DNA from: PKWO01 sp036384915
Lineage (GTDB): Bacteria > Pseudomonadota > Gammaproteobacteria > Burkholderiales > Burkholderiaceae_D
Length of the DNA: 64,000 nucleotides
Direction of reading: 5' to 3'
Assembly: GCA_036384915.1 (NCBI GenBank)
Contig: DASVLJ010000078.1
Location: forward strand, 186,001 to 250,000
Positions 51,709-61,377 of this stretch are shown piece by piece. The number at the start of each line of letters is the position of its first letter. Within the stretch, counting starts at the first letter, position 1. The notes beneath the pieces were generated by a model. The model was not told where the DNA came from. It worked only from the letters and a program-made list of their open reading frames with translations, and made no database searches. The position numbers and the translations under genes are program-made.

Positions 51709-52284
51709 CTAGCGGTGGATCACCACCATGAGCGCCTTGGCCTCGGTCTTGCCGGTATTGCGAATAGCGTGATTGCGGTCGGCATGGTAGCGTGCCGTGC
51801 CGCCATGCTTGAGCTTGCGCTTGGCGCCATCGACTTCCACCTCCAATGCGCCGTGCAATACGGTCAAGTGCTCCATCGCGCCCGGGTCATGCGGCTGCGA
51901 CACCAGCTCGCCGCCCGGCGCCAGCGTCAATTCATACCACTCGAACTTGCCGGCCAATTCCATCGGCCCGAGTATGCGCAATACATAACCGGCGTGGTCG
52001 CCCGGCAGCGTTGGCGTCTCGTGCGCATCGAGCACGCGGATCGTCTCTACTGCGCGCGATTCGTCTGACAGCAACTCCCCGATTCCGATGCCCAGGGCAT
52101 TCGATAGCCGCCAGGCGACCGCAATGGTCGGGTTGGCCTTTTCACGCTCGATCTGCGACAGCATCGACTTCGATACACCGGCTGCGCGCGACAGGTCATC
52201 GAGGGTCAGGCCGCGCGCCAGGCGCAGCTTTTGCAAAGTGGCGCCGACTTCGGGCGGAGAGGCTGGGGCGGCAGGGTGCTTCAT
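51709..52284 (-). CDS. XRE-family regulator with cupin domain
   Basis: A 191-residue regulator: N-terminal helix-turn-helix (LDDLSRAAGVSKSMLSQIEREKANPTIAVAW) and a C-terminal cupin (HDPGAMEHLTVLHGALEVEVDG) that probably binds a small ligand or metal. It is divergent from kbl with a nested palindrome between them, so it likely controls the kbl-tdh genes and itself. Threonine, glycine or a derivative is a reasonable guess for the signal, by context only. Confidence 0.88.
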   Translation of the reverse strand: MKHPAAPASPPEVGATLQKLRLARGLTLDDLSRAAGVSKSMLSQIEREKANPTIAVAWRLSNALGIGIGELLSDESRAVETIRVLDAHETPTLPGDHAGYVLRILGPMELAGKFEWYELTLAPGGELVSQPHDPGAMEHLTVLHGALEVEVDGAKRKLKHGGTARYHADRNHAIRNTGKTEAKALMVVIHR

Positions 52285-52314
52285 GGGCTTGCAATGTTTA
52301 ATGAGAATCGGTAA

Positions 52315-52350
52315 TATCCATTATATCGAACATTTGTTCTGGATAATGGA
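52315..52350. promoter_or_regulatory. Nested palindrome between the XRE-cupin gene and kbl
   Basis: ATCCATTAT (52315-52323) and ATAATGGAT (52342-52350) are exact inverted copies. Inside them GAAC-N4-GTTC (52327-52338) forms a second palindrome with the same centre. The position 31 bases before the regulator start and about 165 before kbl suits an operator for both. Confidence 0.55.
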
Positions 52351-52516
52351 TTTTGTGTCGAGGACTGAAAACCGCGATTGTAGCGCGCGAATTTCCCTGT
52401 GAACAAGATTCGCGCACTTATCCAGGCAATAACTCCGCCGCCGGCCCACGAAGCCGGCGTGCATGCAGAAAATTCGCAGCAAATCAGCCGCAAATCATCC
52501 AGAGAGGGACAACGCC

Positions 52517-53719
52517 ATGAGCGCCAAGGAATCGTTTTACAAGGGATTGGACGACAAGCTCCAAAGCTTGCGTAATGAAGGCCTGTACAAGCCGGAGCGC
52601 GTGCTCGCATCGCGCCAGGGCGCCGAAGTCGTGAGCGACGACGGCCGCACGCTGATCAATATGTGCGCCAACAATTACCTCGGCCTTTCCGGCGACGAAT
52701 CCATGGTGCAAGCCTCGATCGCGGCAACCGAAAAATTCGGCTACGGCCTGTCTTCGGTGCGTTTCATCTGCGGCACGCAGACGGTGCACAAGCAACTGGA
52801 AAAGGCGATTGCCGACTTCCTCGGCCTGGAAGATACGATTCTGTATGCTGCGGCGTTCGACGCCAATGGCGGCTTGTTCGAGCCCCTGTTCGAAACCGAA
52901 GACGCCATCATTTCCGACGCGCTGAACCATGCTTCCATCATCGACGGTATCCGCCTGTGCAAGGCGCAGCGTTTCCGCTACCAGCACAACGACATGGCCG
53001 ACCTGGAAAAGCAATTGCAGGCCGCATCCAGTGCGCGCACCAGGATCATCGTCACCGACGGCTGCTTCTCCATGGACGGCACGATTGCCCAATTGGACAA
53101 AATCTGCGACTTGGCCGACAAGTACGGCGCCCTGGTCATGATCGACGAATGCCATGCCTCCGGCTTCATGGGCGCCACCGGCCGCGGCACGCACGAGCAT
53201 CACAAGGTCATGGGCCGCGTCGATATCATCACCGGCACGCTGGGCAAGGCGCTGGGCGGCGCCATGGGCGGCTTCACTTCGGGCCGCCGCGAAGTGATCC
53301 AGACGCTGCGCCAGAAGTCGCGTCCCTACCTGTTTTCGAATACGTTGGCGCCCTCGATCGCCGGCGCCTCGCTGGCGGTATTGCAGCGCCTGTCGAATTC
53401 GACCGAATTGCGCGACAAGCTGCATGCCAATACGGCATACTTCCGCAAGGCGATCACCGAACTTGGCTTCACCATCAAACCGGGCACGCATCCGGTGGTG
53501 CCGGTCATGCTGTTCGACGCGCCGGTGGCGCAGAAATTCGCCGCACGCCTTTATGAACTGGGCGTGCTGGCGACGGGCTTCTTTTATCCCGTGGTGCCAA
53601 TGGGGCAGGCGCGCGTGCGTGTGCAATTGTCCGCCGCCCACAGCACGGAACAACTCGATCGCGTGCTTGCCGCATTTGCGCAGGCAGGCCGCGAACTCGG
53701 CATCCTGAAAAACGCTTAA
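52517..53719 (+). CDS. kbl: Glycine C-acetyltransferase (2-amino-3-ketobutyrate CoA ligase)
   Basis: A 400-residue alpha-oxoamine synthase. It has NNYLGLSGDE, DALNHASIIDGIRLCKA, DECHASGFMGATGRGTHEH and the PLP lysine in GTLGKALGGAMGG. It splits 2-amino-3-ketobutyrate with CoA into glycine and acetyl-CoA. The ATG at 52517 was chosen, with AGAGAGGGA upstream and the family start; an earlier in-frame ATG adds 18 residues. It is followed 21 bases later by threonine dehydrogenase, its metabolic partner. Confidence 0.95.
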   Translation: MSAKESFYKGLDDKLQSLRNEGLYKPERVLASRQGAEVVSDDGRTLINMCANNYLGLSGDESMVQASIAATEKFGYGLSSVRFICGTQTVHKQLEKAIADFLGLEDTILYAAAFDANGGLFEPLFETEDAIISDALNHASIIDGIRLCKAQRFRYQHNDMADLEKQLQAASSARTRIIVTDGCFSMDGTIAQLDKICDLADKYGALVMIDECHASGFMGATGRGTHEHHKVMGRVDIITGTLGKALGGAMGGFTSGRREVIQTLRQKSRPYLFSNTLAPSIAGASLAVLQRLSNSTELRDKLHANTAYFRKAITELGFTIKPGTHPVVPVMLFDAPVAQKFAARLYELGVLATGFFYPVVPMGQARVRVQLSAAHSTEQLDRVLAAFAQAGRELGILKNA

Positions 53720-53740
53720 TCAATACTGGAGCAACACAGC

Positions 53741-54712
53741 ATGGAACGTATTTTAGTCATCGGTGCCAACGGACAAATCGGCAGCGAACTGGTCGAAGCC
53801 CTGGTCGCGCAACACGGTGCGGAAAATGTAATCGCAGCCGATATCGGCCCCAAGAGCGGCTTCGGCGTCAAGCGCTACGAACCGATCGACGTGCTCGATG
53901 CCAAGGGTGTGGCACACATCATCGACAACTATCACGTCACACAGGTCTACCAATTGGCAGCGCTGCTGTCGGTCACCGGCGAGCAAGCCCCGCTGAAGGC
54001 CTGGAACCTCAACATGAACGGCTTGTTGAACATTCTCGAAATCGCGCGCGAGCGCGGTATTGCAGGCAAGCCCCTGCGCGTATTCTGGCCGTCTTCCATC
54101 GCCGCCTTCGGCCCCAACACGCCGCGCGACGACACGCCGCAATTGACGGTAATGGATCCGAGCACGATCTACGGCATCAGTAAGCTGGCCGGCGAGCGCC
54201 TGTGCGAGTACTACCACAGTAAATTCGGCGTCGACGTGCGCAGCATCCGCTACCCCGGCATCATCAGCTGGAAATCGCCCCCCGGCGGCGGTACTACCGA
54301 CTACGCCATCGCGATCTTCCACGCGGCACAACGCGGTGAAACCTATAGCTGTTTCCTTGGGCCCGACAGCACCCTGCCGATGATCTACATGCCCGATGCG
54401 ATCCGCGCCACCGTCGAACTGATGGATGCGCCGGCCGAAAAGGTCAAGGTGCGCTCGTCCTACAACGTGGCCGGCATCAGCTTCAACCCGCGCGAACTGG
54501 CCACCGCGATCAAGCGCCACGTGCCCGGCTTCGAAGTGATCTACGCTCCCGACGCGCGCCAAGCCATCGCCGACAGCTGGCCCGCAAGCCTGGATGACTC
54601 GGTGGCAAAGAGCGATTGGGGCTGGCAGCCCAGGGTCGGCATCGAGGAACTGGTATCGGACATGCTGGCCAATATCAGGCCGGTGAAGCAGGCTTTGAAC
54701 CAGGCGGCGTAA
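53741..54712 (+). CDS. L-threonine 3-dehydrogenase, NAD-dependent epimerase type
   Basis: A 323-residue short-chain dehydrogenase of the epimerase family. It has GANGQIGSELVEAL, the catalytic Ser in WPSSIAAFG and YGISK, and RYPGIISWKSPPGGGTTDYA, which is typical of the threonine dehydrogenases of this fold rather than of the zinc-dependent Tdh of E. coli. It oxidises threonine to 2-amino-3-ketobutyrate, the substrate of Kbl. The gene directly follows kbl. Confidence 0.9.
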   Translation: MERILVIGANGQIGSELVEALVAQHGAENVIAADIGPKSGFGVKRYEPIDVLDAKGVAHIIDNYHVTQVYQLAALLSVTGEQAPLKAWNLNMNGLLNILEIARERGIAGKPLRVFWPSSIAAFGPNTPRDDTPQLTVMDPSTIYGISKLAGERLCEYYHSKFGVDVRSIRYPGIISWKSPPGGGTTDYAIAIFHAAQRGETYSCFLGPDSTLPMIYMPDAIRATVELMDAPAEKVKVRSSYNVAGISFNPRELATAIKRHVPGFEVIYAPDARQAIADSWPASLDDSVAKSDWGWQPRVGIEELVSDMLANIRPVKQALNQAA

Positions 54713-54802
54713 GGTTCATGCGGGCCTCGTGCCCGTTTTTGCGGCATGTGGAGACGGCAGTTCGCTATAATGGAGCGGACTGCCGATTTTATAAGATATC
54801 TT

Positions 54803-56269
54803 ATGCAATATGTCTCCACCCGCGGCCAGGCCGCGCCGCTGTCGTTTTCCCAAATCCTGCTGGGCGGTCTCGCCCCCGATGGCGGGCTGTACCTGCCGAC
54901 CGAATATCCGCAAGTGACAGGCGCCGAACTCGATGCCTGGCGCAAACTGTCTTACGCCGACCTGGCGTTTGAAATCCTCAAAAAATTTGCCACCGATATT
55001 CCCGAAGCCGATCTGCGCGCGCTGACGCACAAAACCTACACGGCCGACGTGTATCGTAACGTGCGAGCAGGCGAAGATGCCGAGCGCATCACGCCGCTGT
55101 GCCAGCTTAAAGGCGAAAAAGAAGGAAGCGGCCCGCTGATGCTGCAAGCCCTGTCCAACGGCCCTACGCTGGCCTTCAAGGACATGGCCATGCAATTACT
55201 GGGCAATTTGTTCGAATATGCTTTGGCCCGCGAACATGCCGAACTGAACATTTTCGGCGCCACCTCGGGCGATACGGGCAGCGCGGCCGAATACGCCATG
55301 CGCGGCAAGAAGGGCATACGCGTGTTCATGCTTTCGCCGCACAAGAAAATGAGCGCGTTCCAGACTGCGCAAATGTTCAGCCTGCAAGATCCGAATATTT
55401 TCAACATCGCCGTCGAAGGCGTGTTCGACGATTGCCAGGACATGGTCAAGGCGGTGTCGAACGATCTCGACTTCAAGGCGAAGCAAAAGATCGGCACGGT
55501 CAATTCGATCAACTGGGCGCGCGTGGTGGCCCAGGTGGTGTATTACTTCCGCGGCTATCTGTCGGCCACGACGGATAATTCGCAAAAGGTTTCCTTTACC
55601 GTCCCCTCGGGCAATTTCGGCAATATCTGCGCCGGCCACATCGCGCGCATGATGGGCTTGCCGATTGCCAAATTGGTCGTCGCCACCAATGAGAACGACG
55701 TCTTGGACGAATTTTTCCGCACCGGCGTCTATCGCGTGCGCAAATCGGCCGAGACTTACCATACCACCAGCCCTAGCATGGACATCAGCAAAGCGTCCAA
55801 CTTCGAGCGCTTCGTCTACGACTTGCTGGGCCGCGATGCCGAGCGCGTCCGGGCCTTGTTCAAGAAGGTGGAGACTTCCGGGGGCTTCGATCTGTCCGGT
55901 GGCCCGGGCAGCGATGGTGACGAGTTCAAGCGCGTCGCCGATTATGGCTTCGTTTCGGGCAAGTCGGTGCACGCCGACCGCATCGCCACGATACGCGACG
56001 TGCAAGCACGCCACGGGCTGACCATCGACACCCATACGGCAGACGGCGTGAAGGTGGCGCGCGAATACCTCGAACCCGGCGTGCCCATGATCGTGCTGGA
56101 GACAGCCTTGCCGGCCAAGTTCAATGAAACCATACGCGAGGCGCTGGGACATGATGCTGAGCGCCCGGCCGGGTTCGAGAACATCGAAAGTCTGCCGCAG
56201 CGTTTTGATGTGATGGCGGCCGATGTGGCCAAGGTGAAGCAGTTTATTGCCGCGAATACCGGCTTATAA
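54803..56269 (+). CDS. thrC: Threonine synthase
   Basis: A 488-residue PLP enzyme converting O-phosphohomoserine to threonine. PLP lysine in PTLAFKDMAMQ, GATSGDTGSAAEYAM, and SINWARVVAQVVYYF are typical of the long proteobacterial form. The start MQYVSTRGQAAPLSF at 54803 is the family N-terminus; upstream frame residues are dropped. No clear ribosome binding site precedes it. It lies 90 bases after the threonine dehydrogenase gene, so the same strand carries both degradation and synthesis genes. Confidence 0.94.
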   Translation: MQYVSTRGQAAPLSFSQILLGGLAPDGGLYLPTEYPQVTGAELDAWRKLSYADLAFEILKKFATDIPEADLRALTHKTYTADVYRNVRAGEDAERITPLCQLKGEKEGSGPLMLQALSNGPTLAFKDMAMQLLGNLFEYALAREHAELNIFGATSGDTGSAAEYAMRGKKGIRVFMLSPHKKMSAFQTAQMFSLQDPNIFNIAVEGVFDDCQDMVKAVSNDLDFKAKQKIGTVNSINWARVVAQVVYYFRGYLSATTDNSQKVSFTVPSGNFGNICAGHIARMMGLPIAKLVVATNENDVLDEFFRTGVYRVRKSAETYHTTSPSMDISKASNFERFVYDLLGRDAERVRALFKKVETSGGFDLSGGPGSDGDEFKRVADYGFVSGKSVHADRIATIRDVQARHGLTIDTHTADGVKVAREYLEPGVPMIVLETALPAKFNETIREALGHDAERPAGFENIESLPQRFDVMAADVAKVKQFIAANTGL

Positions 56270-56299
56270 GCGGGTTGTTCGTTGGGTGGAACGCCACCC

Positions 56300-56399
56300 G
56301 GTGGAAAAGCCGCAGGCGTGCGACGCCCGGCGATTCCACCATGTTCGTCAAATGACTTCTTTTAATTGATCGGTGAAATGCGCCTTCGGCTTTTCCACC
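56300..56399. repeat. Dispersed inverted repeat after thrC
   Basis: GGTGGAAAAGCCGCAGGCG at 56300-56318 pairs with CGCCTTCGGCTTTTCCACC at 56381-56399, 18 of 19 bases. Elements reading GTAGGGTGGAAAAGCC-like ends are common between genes in proteobacteria. There is no T-run, so it is not a terminator itself. Confidence 0.55.
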
Positions 56400-56424
56400 C
56401 TACGCACCCCTAAGCCGCACCAAT

Positions 56425-56464
56425 AAAAAAACGCCGTCCCCGCGTAGGCGGGAACGGCGTTTTC
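56425..56464. terminator. Bidirectional rho-independent terminator
   Basis: ACGCCGTCCCCGC and GCGGGAACGGCGT form a 13-base stem with one mismatch and a 4-base loop. It has six A before it and a T-run after it. It can end thrC messages on the plus strand and protease messages on the minus strand. Confidence 0.85.
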
Positions 56465-56478
56465 ATTTGAACTGCTGC

Positions 56479-58680
56479 TTACTTGGTGCTGGTCGTCACC
56501 GCCACGGTCGTACCCGGTGCCATACGCGAAGCTATGCGTGTATCGCTCTTCAACAGATCGACTTCGTCGCCCATGATGTGCGCCGCTTCGATCAAGAGAA
56601 CGTCCTTCGCTTCCTTGGCTGCCTTTTCCGCCGCCAGTTCGGAGGTCAGCGAACGCTCGCTGGCTTGCAGGCCGTCATCGCGCATCGCATTGGCCTTTTC
56701 CACGATGGCTTGCTTTTCGGCTGCGGTCTTGCCCGCTTCGGCGGCTTTTTCGCGTGCCTTGGTCTTGGCTTCTGCGGCGTCGCGTTCCTTGCGGCGTTCC
56801 GCTTCATTCAGCGAGAGCAGGTTCTTCTTGCGCAATGCCTGCGCTTCGGCCACGTCTTCCTCGAGATTCTGGAAGTCGCGGTCGGTCTTCACGCGTGCCG
56901 CGTGCCTGGCTTGCAGCGCTGGGACCAGATCGGACAAATCACCTTCGGCCTTGTAGTCGGCCGGTTTGATCTGGCTCCAGGGCAGGGCGTTGTCGAAGCT
57001 GGCTTCGCCGAAATCTTCCGTATCGCTGAAGCTGGGGAAGGAGATGTCGGGCACCACGCCGCGCAATTGCGTCGTGCCGCCATTGATGCGGAAGAATTGC
57101 GCCCGCGTGTACTTCAATTCGCCGAGGTCGGGCTTTTCGCTGTGAATCATCTGGTTCAGGCGTGCCAGGCTTTGGACCGTACCCTTGCCGAAGCTCGATT
57201 CGCCGATGATTACGCCGCGGCCGTAATCCTGGATCGCGGCGGCAAAAATTTCTGAAGCCGAAGCCGAGCCGCGGTTGATCAGAACGCCCAGGGGGCCATC
57301 CCACAGCGCGACGTCACTGGTGTCGTTTTCCACCGTGACCTTGCCGTTGGCATCGCGTTGCTGCACTACCGGGCCCTTGGCGACGAACAGACCGGTCAAT
57401 TCGACCGCTTCATTCAAGGAGCCGCCGCCGTTGTTGCGCAAGTCGATCAACAGGCTGTCGATCTTGTCCTTCTTCAGCTTGGCGACCAGGCGTGCCACGT
57501 CGCGTGTGGCACTGGTGAAGTTCTGCTCGCCCTGCTGGCGCGCATCCATGTCCTGGTAGAAGGCCGGCAGGGTGATCACGCCGACGCGGCGCGTGGCATT
57601 GCCCTCCTTGACTTCGATTACGCTGTCCTTGGCGCCGCGTTCCTCCAGCTTGATCTTCTTGCGCACCAGGGCAATGGTGGCGTGCTTGCCGTCGGGACCG
57701 GCGTCGACCGGGATCACGTCGAGCAGCACGGTCGAATCGGCCGCGCCGCGGATCAGCGCCACGGTGTCGTCGAGGCGCCATCCCATCACGTCGGTCATCT
57801 GGCTCTTGTCGCCTTGCGATACCCCGACAATCCGGTCGCCCACCTTGAGCTTGCCCGACAATGCTGCCGGGCCGCCGGGCACGAGTTCGCGGATCACGGT
57901 GTAGTCGTCGCGCTCTTGCAGCACGGCACCGATGCCGATCAGCGACAGCTTCATCGAGATATCGAAGTCTTCCGTGGCGCGCGGGCCGAGATAATTGGTG
58001 TGCGGGTCGATCGACATGGCATAGGCATCCATGAAGATCTGGAAGGTGTCTTCCGGCTTGGACTTATTGATGCGCGCGATGTAATTGTCGTAGCGCTTGG
58101 TCAGCGTGGCAACAATGCTCTTGTCGTCCTTGCCGGCCAGCTTCAGGCGCAGATAATCGTTCTTGACGCGCTTGCGCCACAGATCGCGGATCTCGTCGTC
58201 CGACTTGGCCCAGGCCGCCTTGGAGCGGTTGTATTGGTAGCTTTCCTTGACGTTGAAATCGAAGCCCTTGGCCAGCAGGCTCTCGGCATAATTGAGGCGC
58301 TCATTCGCGCGTTGCTCGTAAAGATTGTAGATCGCGAATGGCGCGGCCAACTCGCCCTTGCTGACGGCATCGCTCATCTTGAGCTTGTAAGACGAAATCC
58401 GGTCGATATCGGCTTGGGTGAAGAAGAGCTTTTCGCCGTCGAGCGACTTCAGATAACGGTCGAAAATCTTTTCCGACATCGCGTTATCGAGCGGCATGGT
58501 CTTGTAGTGGTAGTGCGACAGAACTTCGGCCGAAAGATAGGCGGCCTGAGACTCCTGAGGCAGGGGTTGCAGTACCGGGGGAGTCGTTTTGCCGGTTGCT
58601 TCGGGTGCGTTCGCGATGGCGCCAGCCGAGATGGTACAGATGGCCATGGTCAGCCAGACCGACAGCAGTTTCTTCTTCAT
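56479..58680 (-). CDS. prc: Carboxy-terminal (tail-specific) protease Prc
   Basis: A 733-residue S41 protease with a signal peptide (MKKKLLSVWLTMAICTISAGAIA). An N-terminal helical part (to about 240) is followed by a PDZ domain (LVPGGPAALSGKLKVGDRIVGV), the protease core with Ser in GSASASEIFAAA and Lys in ESSFGKGTVQ, and a C-terminal DUF3340 region with a Glu-Ala-Lys-rich helix. It degrades periplasmic proteins and processes lipid or wall-associated substrates such as those controlling peptidoglycan hydrolases in other bacteria. AGAGGAATGTGC precedes the ATG at 58680; an earlier in-frame start is rejected. Confidence 0.93.
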   Translation of the reverse strand: MKKKLLSVWLTMAICTISAGAIANAPEATGKTTPPVLQPLPQESQAAYLSAEVLSHYHYKTMPLDNAMSEKIFDRYLKSLDGEKLFFTQADIDRISSYKLKMSDAVSKGELAAPFAIYNLYEQRANERLNYAESLLAKGFDFNVKESYQYNRSKAAWAKSDDEIRDLWRKRVKNDYLRLKLAGKDDKSIVATLTKRYDNYIARINKSKPEDTFQIFMDAYAMSIDPHTNYLGPRATEDFDISMKLSLIGIGAVLQERDDYTVIRELVPGGPAALSGKLKVGDRIVGVSQGDKSQMTDVMGWRLDDTVALIRGAADSTVLLDVIPVDAGPDGKHATIALVRKKIKLEERGAKDSVIEVKEGNATRRVGVITLPAFYQDMDARQQGEQNFTSATRDVARLVAKLKKDKIDSLLIDLRNNGGGSLNEAVELTGLFVAKGPVVQQRDANGKVTVENDTSDVALWDGPLGVLINRGSASASEIFAAAIQDYGRGVIIGESSFGKGTVQSLARLNQMIHSEKPDLGELKYTRAQFFRINGGTTQLRGVVPDISFPSFSDTEDFGEASFDNALPWSQIKPADYKAEGDLSDLVPALQARHAARVKTDRDFQNLEEDVAEAQALRKKNLLSLNEAERRKERDAAEAKTKAREKAAEAGKTAAEKQAIVEKANAMRDDGLQASERSLTSELAAEKAAKEAKDVLLIEAAHIMGDEVDLLKSDTRIASRMAPGTTVAVTTSTK

Positions 58681-59217
58681 GCACATTCCTCTAAAACAAT
58701 AATCAGCAAGCAAACGACTTGCTCGACCTCAACATTGACCGCAATGACGGGGATTCGTTCCGTTTGGCCAGTGACGCCCCTTGCCAAGCATTAATTGGGT
58801 CGCTTCGATCATAGCAGAACGTGCAGGCGGCGGAGCAGCTTTATCGCTTGGGCTTGGCAGCCTGGCATGGGGGGTGATTCTTGTACAGCCGCTGGAAATG
58901 GCGCCATGGCGACTAAATTCTCAATATTGTTCATTAAAAATCCATTAACATGGAGCATGTGGCAAATAAAAACCAAGCTACCCCGGAAGCCGTACGGGTC
59001 GAAATCAACAGGGAAGGATAGTCAGAATGCATTTGGACCCCGCGTCTTGCGCAAGTGCCAACGCTTGCATTATGGCCTGCTGCCGAGTTCCGGCAATATC
59101 GGCATTGGCAAACAGACCCTGACGGTCTTCGTTGCTCCCTCTTAATCTGCGTCGCCGCCTTCGCGCCATGCGAAGCGATGACTGCGTCTTTTTCATCAAG
59201 AACAGCCTGGACCCAGT
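58681..59217. other. Intergenic region between divergent prc and a membrane protein gene
   Basis: About 537 bases. A plus-strand frame (58795-59145) has no ATG-supported start and no motif and is not called. The centre is AT-rich (58915-58980) and may hold a promoter. Confidence 0.4.
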
Positions 59218-61269
59218 ATGAGCGCTGAAACTTTCGAGCAGGTCGTTGCCGCTTCCCAAACCTCGGGTGACTACAACCCCACCTGGAAACGCTTCGTCAA
59301 GACCCTATTTTTTGTGCCGTTGGCACGCGGTGGCGCAGACCAAGGGCGGCAGTTCAAGCTGGCAAAGCATCCCCAATCGGGCAAAACCATCTTGACGATT
59401 GCCGAATACGGCCAATTGCTCGAAGAGCGCGGCGAGAACGCGGCGCATCTGCACGGTGCTGAAATCATCAAATTGCTGCCAGACGAGGTCGGCATTCTGG
59501 TTGCCATGACCGACCGTAGTTTCGGCATTCCGGCAGGGCTGGTGGCACGCCTGAAGCAAAGCCTGCAGGCATCGGCCAAGGCCAAAGCGGCCGCAGTTGC
59601 CAGACCGGCACCGGCTCCCGCGCCGGCTCCTGTCCCTGCGCCTGCAGCCAATGGCGGCTTTCCCCGCCTCGATATTTCGATGCTTAATATGCAACAAGCG
59701 GCCAGCGAAGAGCGTGCAAAGAGCGCAGCGCCGGCGCCAAGGCCGGTTCGCTCCCCGGCAACAGCATCTGTGTCCACTCCCGCAGCAACCAGCATGGGCA
59801 TGTCGTTGCAGCCCATGGAAAAGCCCGGCACGCCTGCGCCAGCCGCAGCACCCGCCGCCAGCACCTATCTCGATGTTGCAGCGCTCAAGCCTCGCAATGT
59901 CGGTATTCCCCATCTCGGTATCGATTTCTATGTGCCCGGTGCATGGAAAGAATTTAAATCGGGCCGAGCCTTGCAATTCCAGGACCAGGCAACGGGGCTT
60001 ATGTTTGACGCCGCTGGCATGACGCGGACGGGGCGCACGGTGGAGCAATGGGTTGAGATGCGTACGCCCCTGGTGTTGCACGACATGCCCTACCTGCAAC
60101 AGGTCGGCCAGCCTTATGCCATTGAGGGGCAGGAGTGGCGCGGCATGATCTCCGCGCGGGCCGTCGAATTCCGCGGCACGGCACCGGGTGACAGTGAAGA
60201 AACCGCCTGCCTGCTGTGCTGCTTCCGCACCGAGACCACCTTGTTTGCCATCACCATGCATGCCAAGGCCGGGGTATTCGAGGCGAGCCGTCCGCTCTTC
60301 AAATGGCTATTGCCGCGCGTGAGCATCGCGGAACAGGTTGGCGAAGAGGTGGAAGAGGGGGGGAGCGGGATCGATGAAATCGATCATGCCGGCCGGGTTG
60401 GCAGCGGATTGCGTATGGTCATGCTGGCCATCGTGCTCAATGCCGGCTTCCTCAGCCAGGCGCACTCGGTGCACCCGATGATTCTGCTTTATGTCGCCTT
60501 CTGCGTCACCGGGTTCGGTTGCTTCGGCATGTTCCGCTTGGCCCAGGGGTTGCAGTTCTCGCTGTTTTCCAAGATCGTGCTGTTCGTGGGTATGTTTGTC
60601 CCCTTGCTGAACTTGGTGCTACTGCTGATGGTGCGTTTGAAGGCGCGCAAATTCCTGCGCGAGCAGGGATACAGCATCGGTTTTTTCGGCTGGACCGATG
60701 CTGTTCCCGCATCGAACCATGACTTGCGCAATGTGTTGATCGTGGCGCTGCTGTCGTTTCTGCCGATTTATGGCCTGGGGCGTCTTGCCGACAAGCGCAT
60801 GGCGGCACGCGAACCGACCGAATTTTCGCCGCCTGACCACAGCTTCAGCGTCATGATGCGCGGCACGCCGACTGAGCCTGATGGTGTATCGCACGACCCG
60901 AGGTCGCACCTTTGGTCTTCCGGCCCGCGCGACAGGCAATACCTTGCCGGATACAACGAGCTCAACCGCACCGTTGCCGATCCCGGTCTCGTATTGGGTC
61001 TCGTGGCATCGCAATACGCCACGGCGCTTTCCAATGGAAGCCAGGGCGCCAAGGGGACGGTGAGTTCCAGTACCCGGACCGAAGTGGACGGCTATCCGGC
61101 GCTCAAGATGGTGGCAACGCTGGACAATGGCGAGTTCGCCACGACTGAATATGTGCTGGCCGGCCAGCGCCTGTATATGTTTACCATTGACGTGACGGAG
61201 AAAGACAAGGATTCGCCGGATATCGACCATTTCCTCGACTCCATCAGCATCAACGGGGGCGGCAAATAA
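59218..61269 (+). CDS. Uncharacterised membrane protein with Ala-Pro linkers
   Basis: A 683-residue protein I cannot assign. Residues 1-120 form a compact domain resembling SseB-like N-termini (TFEQVVAAS, FVKTLFFVPLARG). Ala-Pro-rich linkers cover 120-225. A second soluble domain (about 228-380) starts GIPHLGIDFYVPGAWKEF. Four probable transmembrane segments lie at about 396-412, 421-442, 447-474 and 503-524, and a last domain of about 150 residues follows (YNELNRTVADPGLVLGLV to the end). It might link a cytoplasmic and a periplasmic domain. It stands between prc and moeA as a single gene. Confidence 0.72.
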   Translation: MSAETFEQVVAASQTSGDYNPTWKRFVKTLFFVPLARGGADQGRQFKLAKHPQSGKTILTIAEYGQLLEERGENAAHLHGAEIIKLLPDEVGILVAMTDRSFGIPAGLVARLKQSLQASAKAKAAAVARPAPAPAPAPVPAPAANGGFPRLDISMLNMQQAASEERAKSAAPAPRPVRSPATASVSTPAATSMGMSLQPMEKPGTPAPAAAPAASTYLDVAALKPRNVGIPHLGIDFYVPGAWKEFKSGRALQFQDQATGLMFDAAGMTRTGRTVEQWVEMRTPLVLHDMPYLQQVGQPYAIEGQEWRGMISARAVEFRGTAPGDSEETACLLCCFRTETTLFAITMHAKAGVFEASRPLFKWLLPRVSIAEQVGEEVEEGGSGIDEIDHAGRVGSGLRMVMLAIVLNAGFLSQAHSVHPMILLYVAFCVTGFGCFGMFRLAQGLQFSLFSKIVLFVGMFVPLLNLVLLLMVRLKARKFLREQGYSIGFFGWTDAVPASNHDLRNVLIVALLSFLPIYGLGRLADKRMAAREPTEFSPPDHSFSVMMRGTPTEPDGVSHDPRSHLWSSGPRDRQYLAGYNELNRTVADPGLVLGLVASQYATALSNGSQGAKGTVSSSTRTEVDGYPALKMVATLDNGEFATTEYVLAGQRLYMFTIDVTEKDKDSPDIDHFLDSISINGGGK

Positions 61270-61377
61270 CGTCGGTTTCGCCCGGCTTTGGTTTTGGACC
61301 GGGCGATATCGATGCCCGGATTGGCATTATCAGCAGAGGCGAATCAGCCGGTTTTTCATTCGTGATAGCATCGCAGC

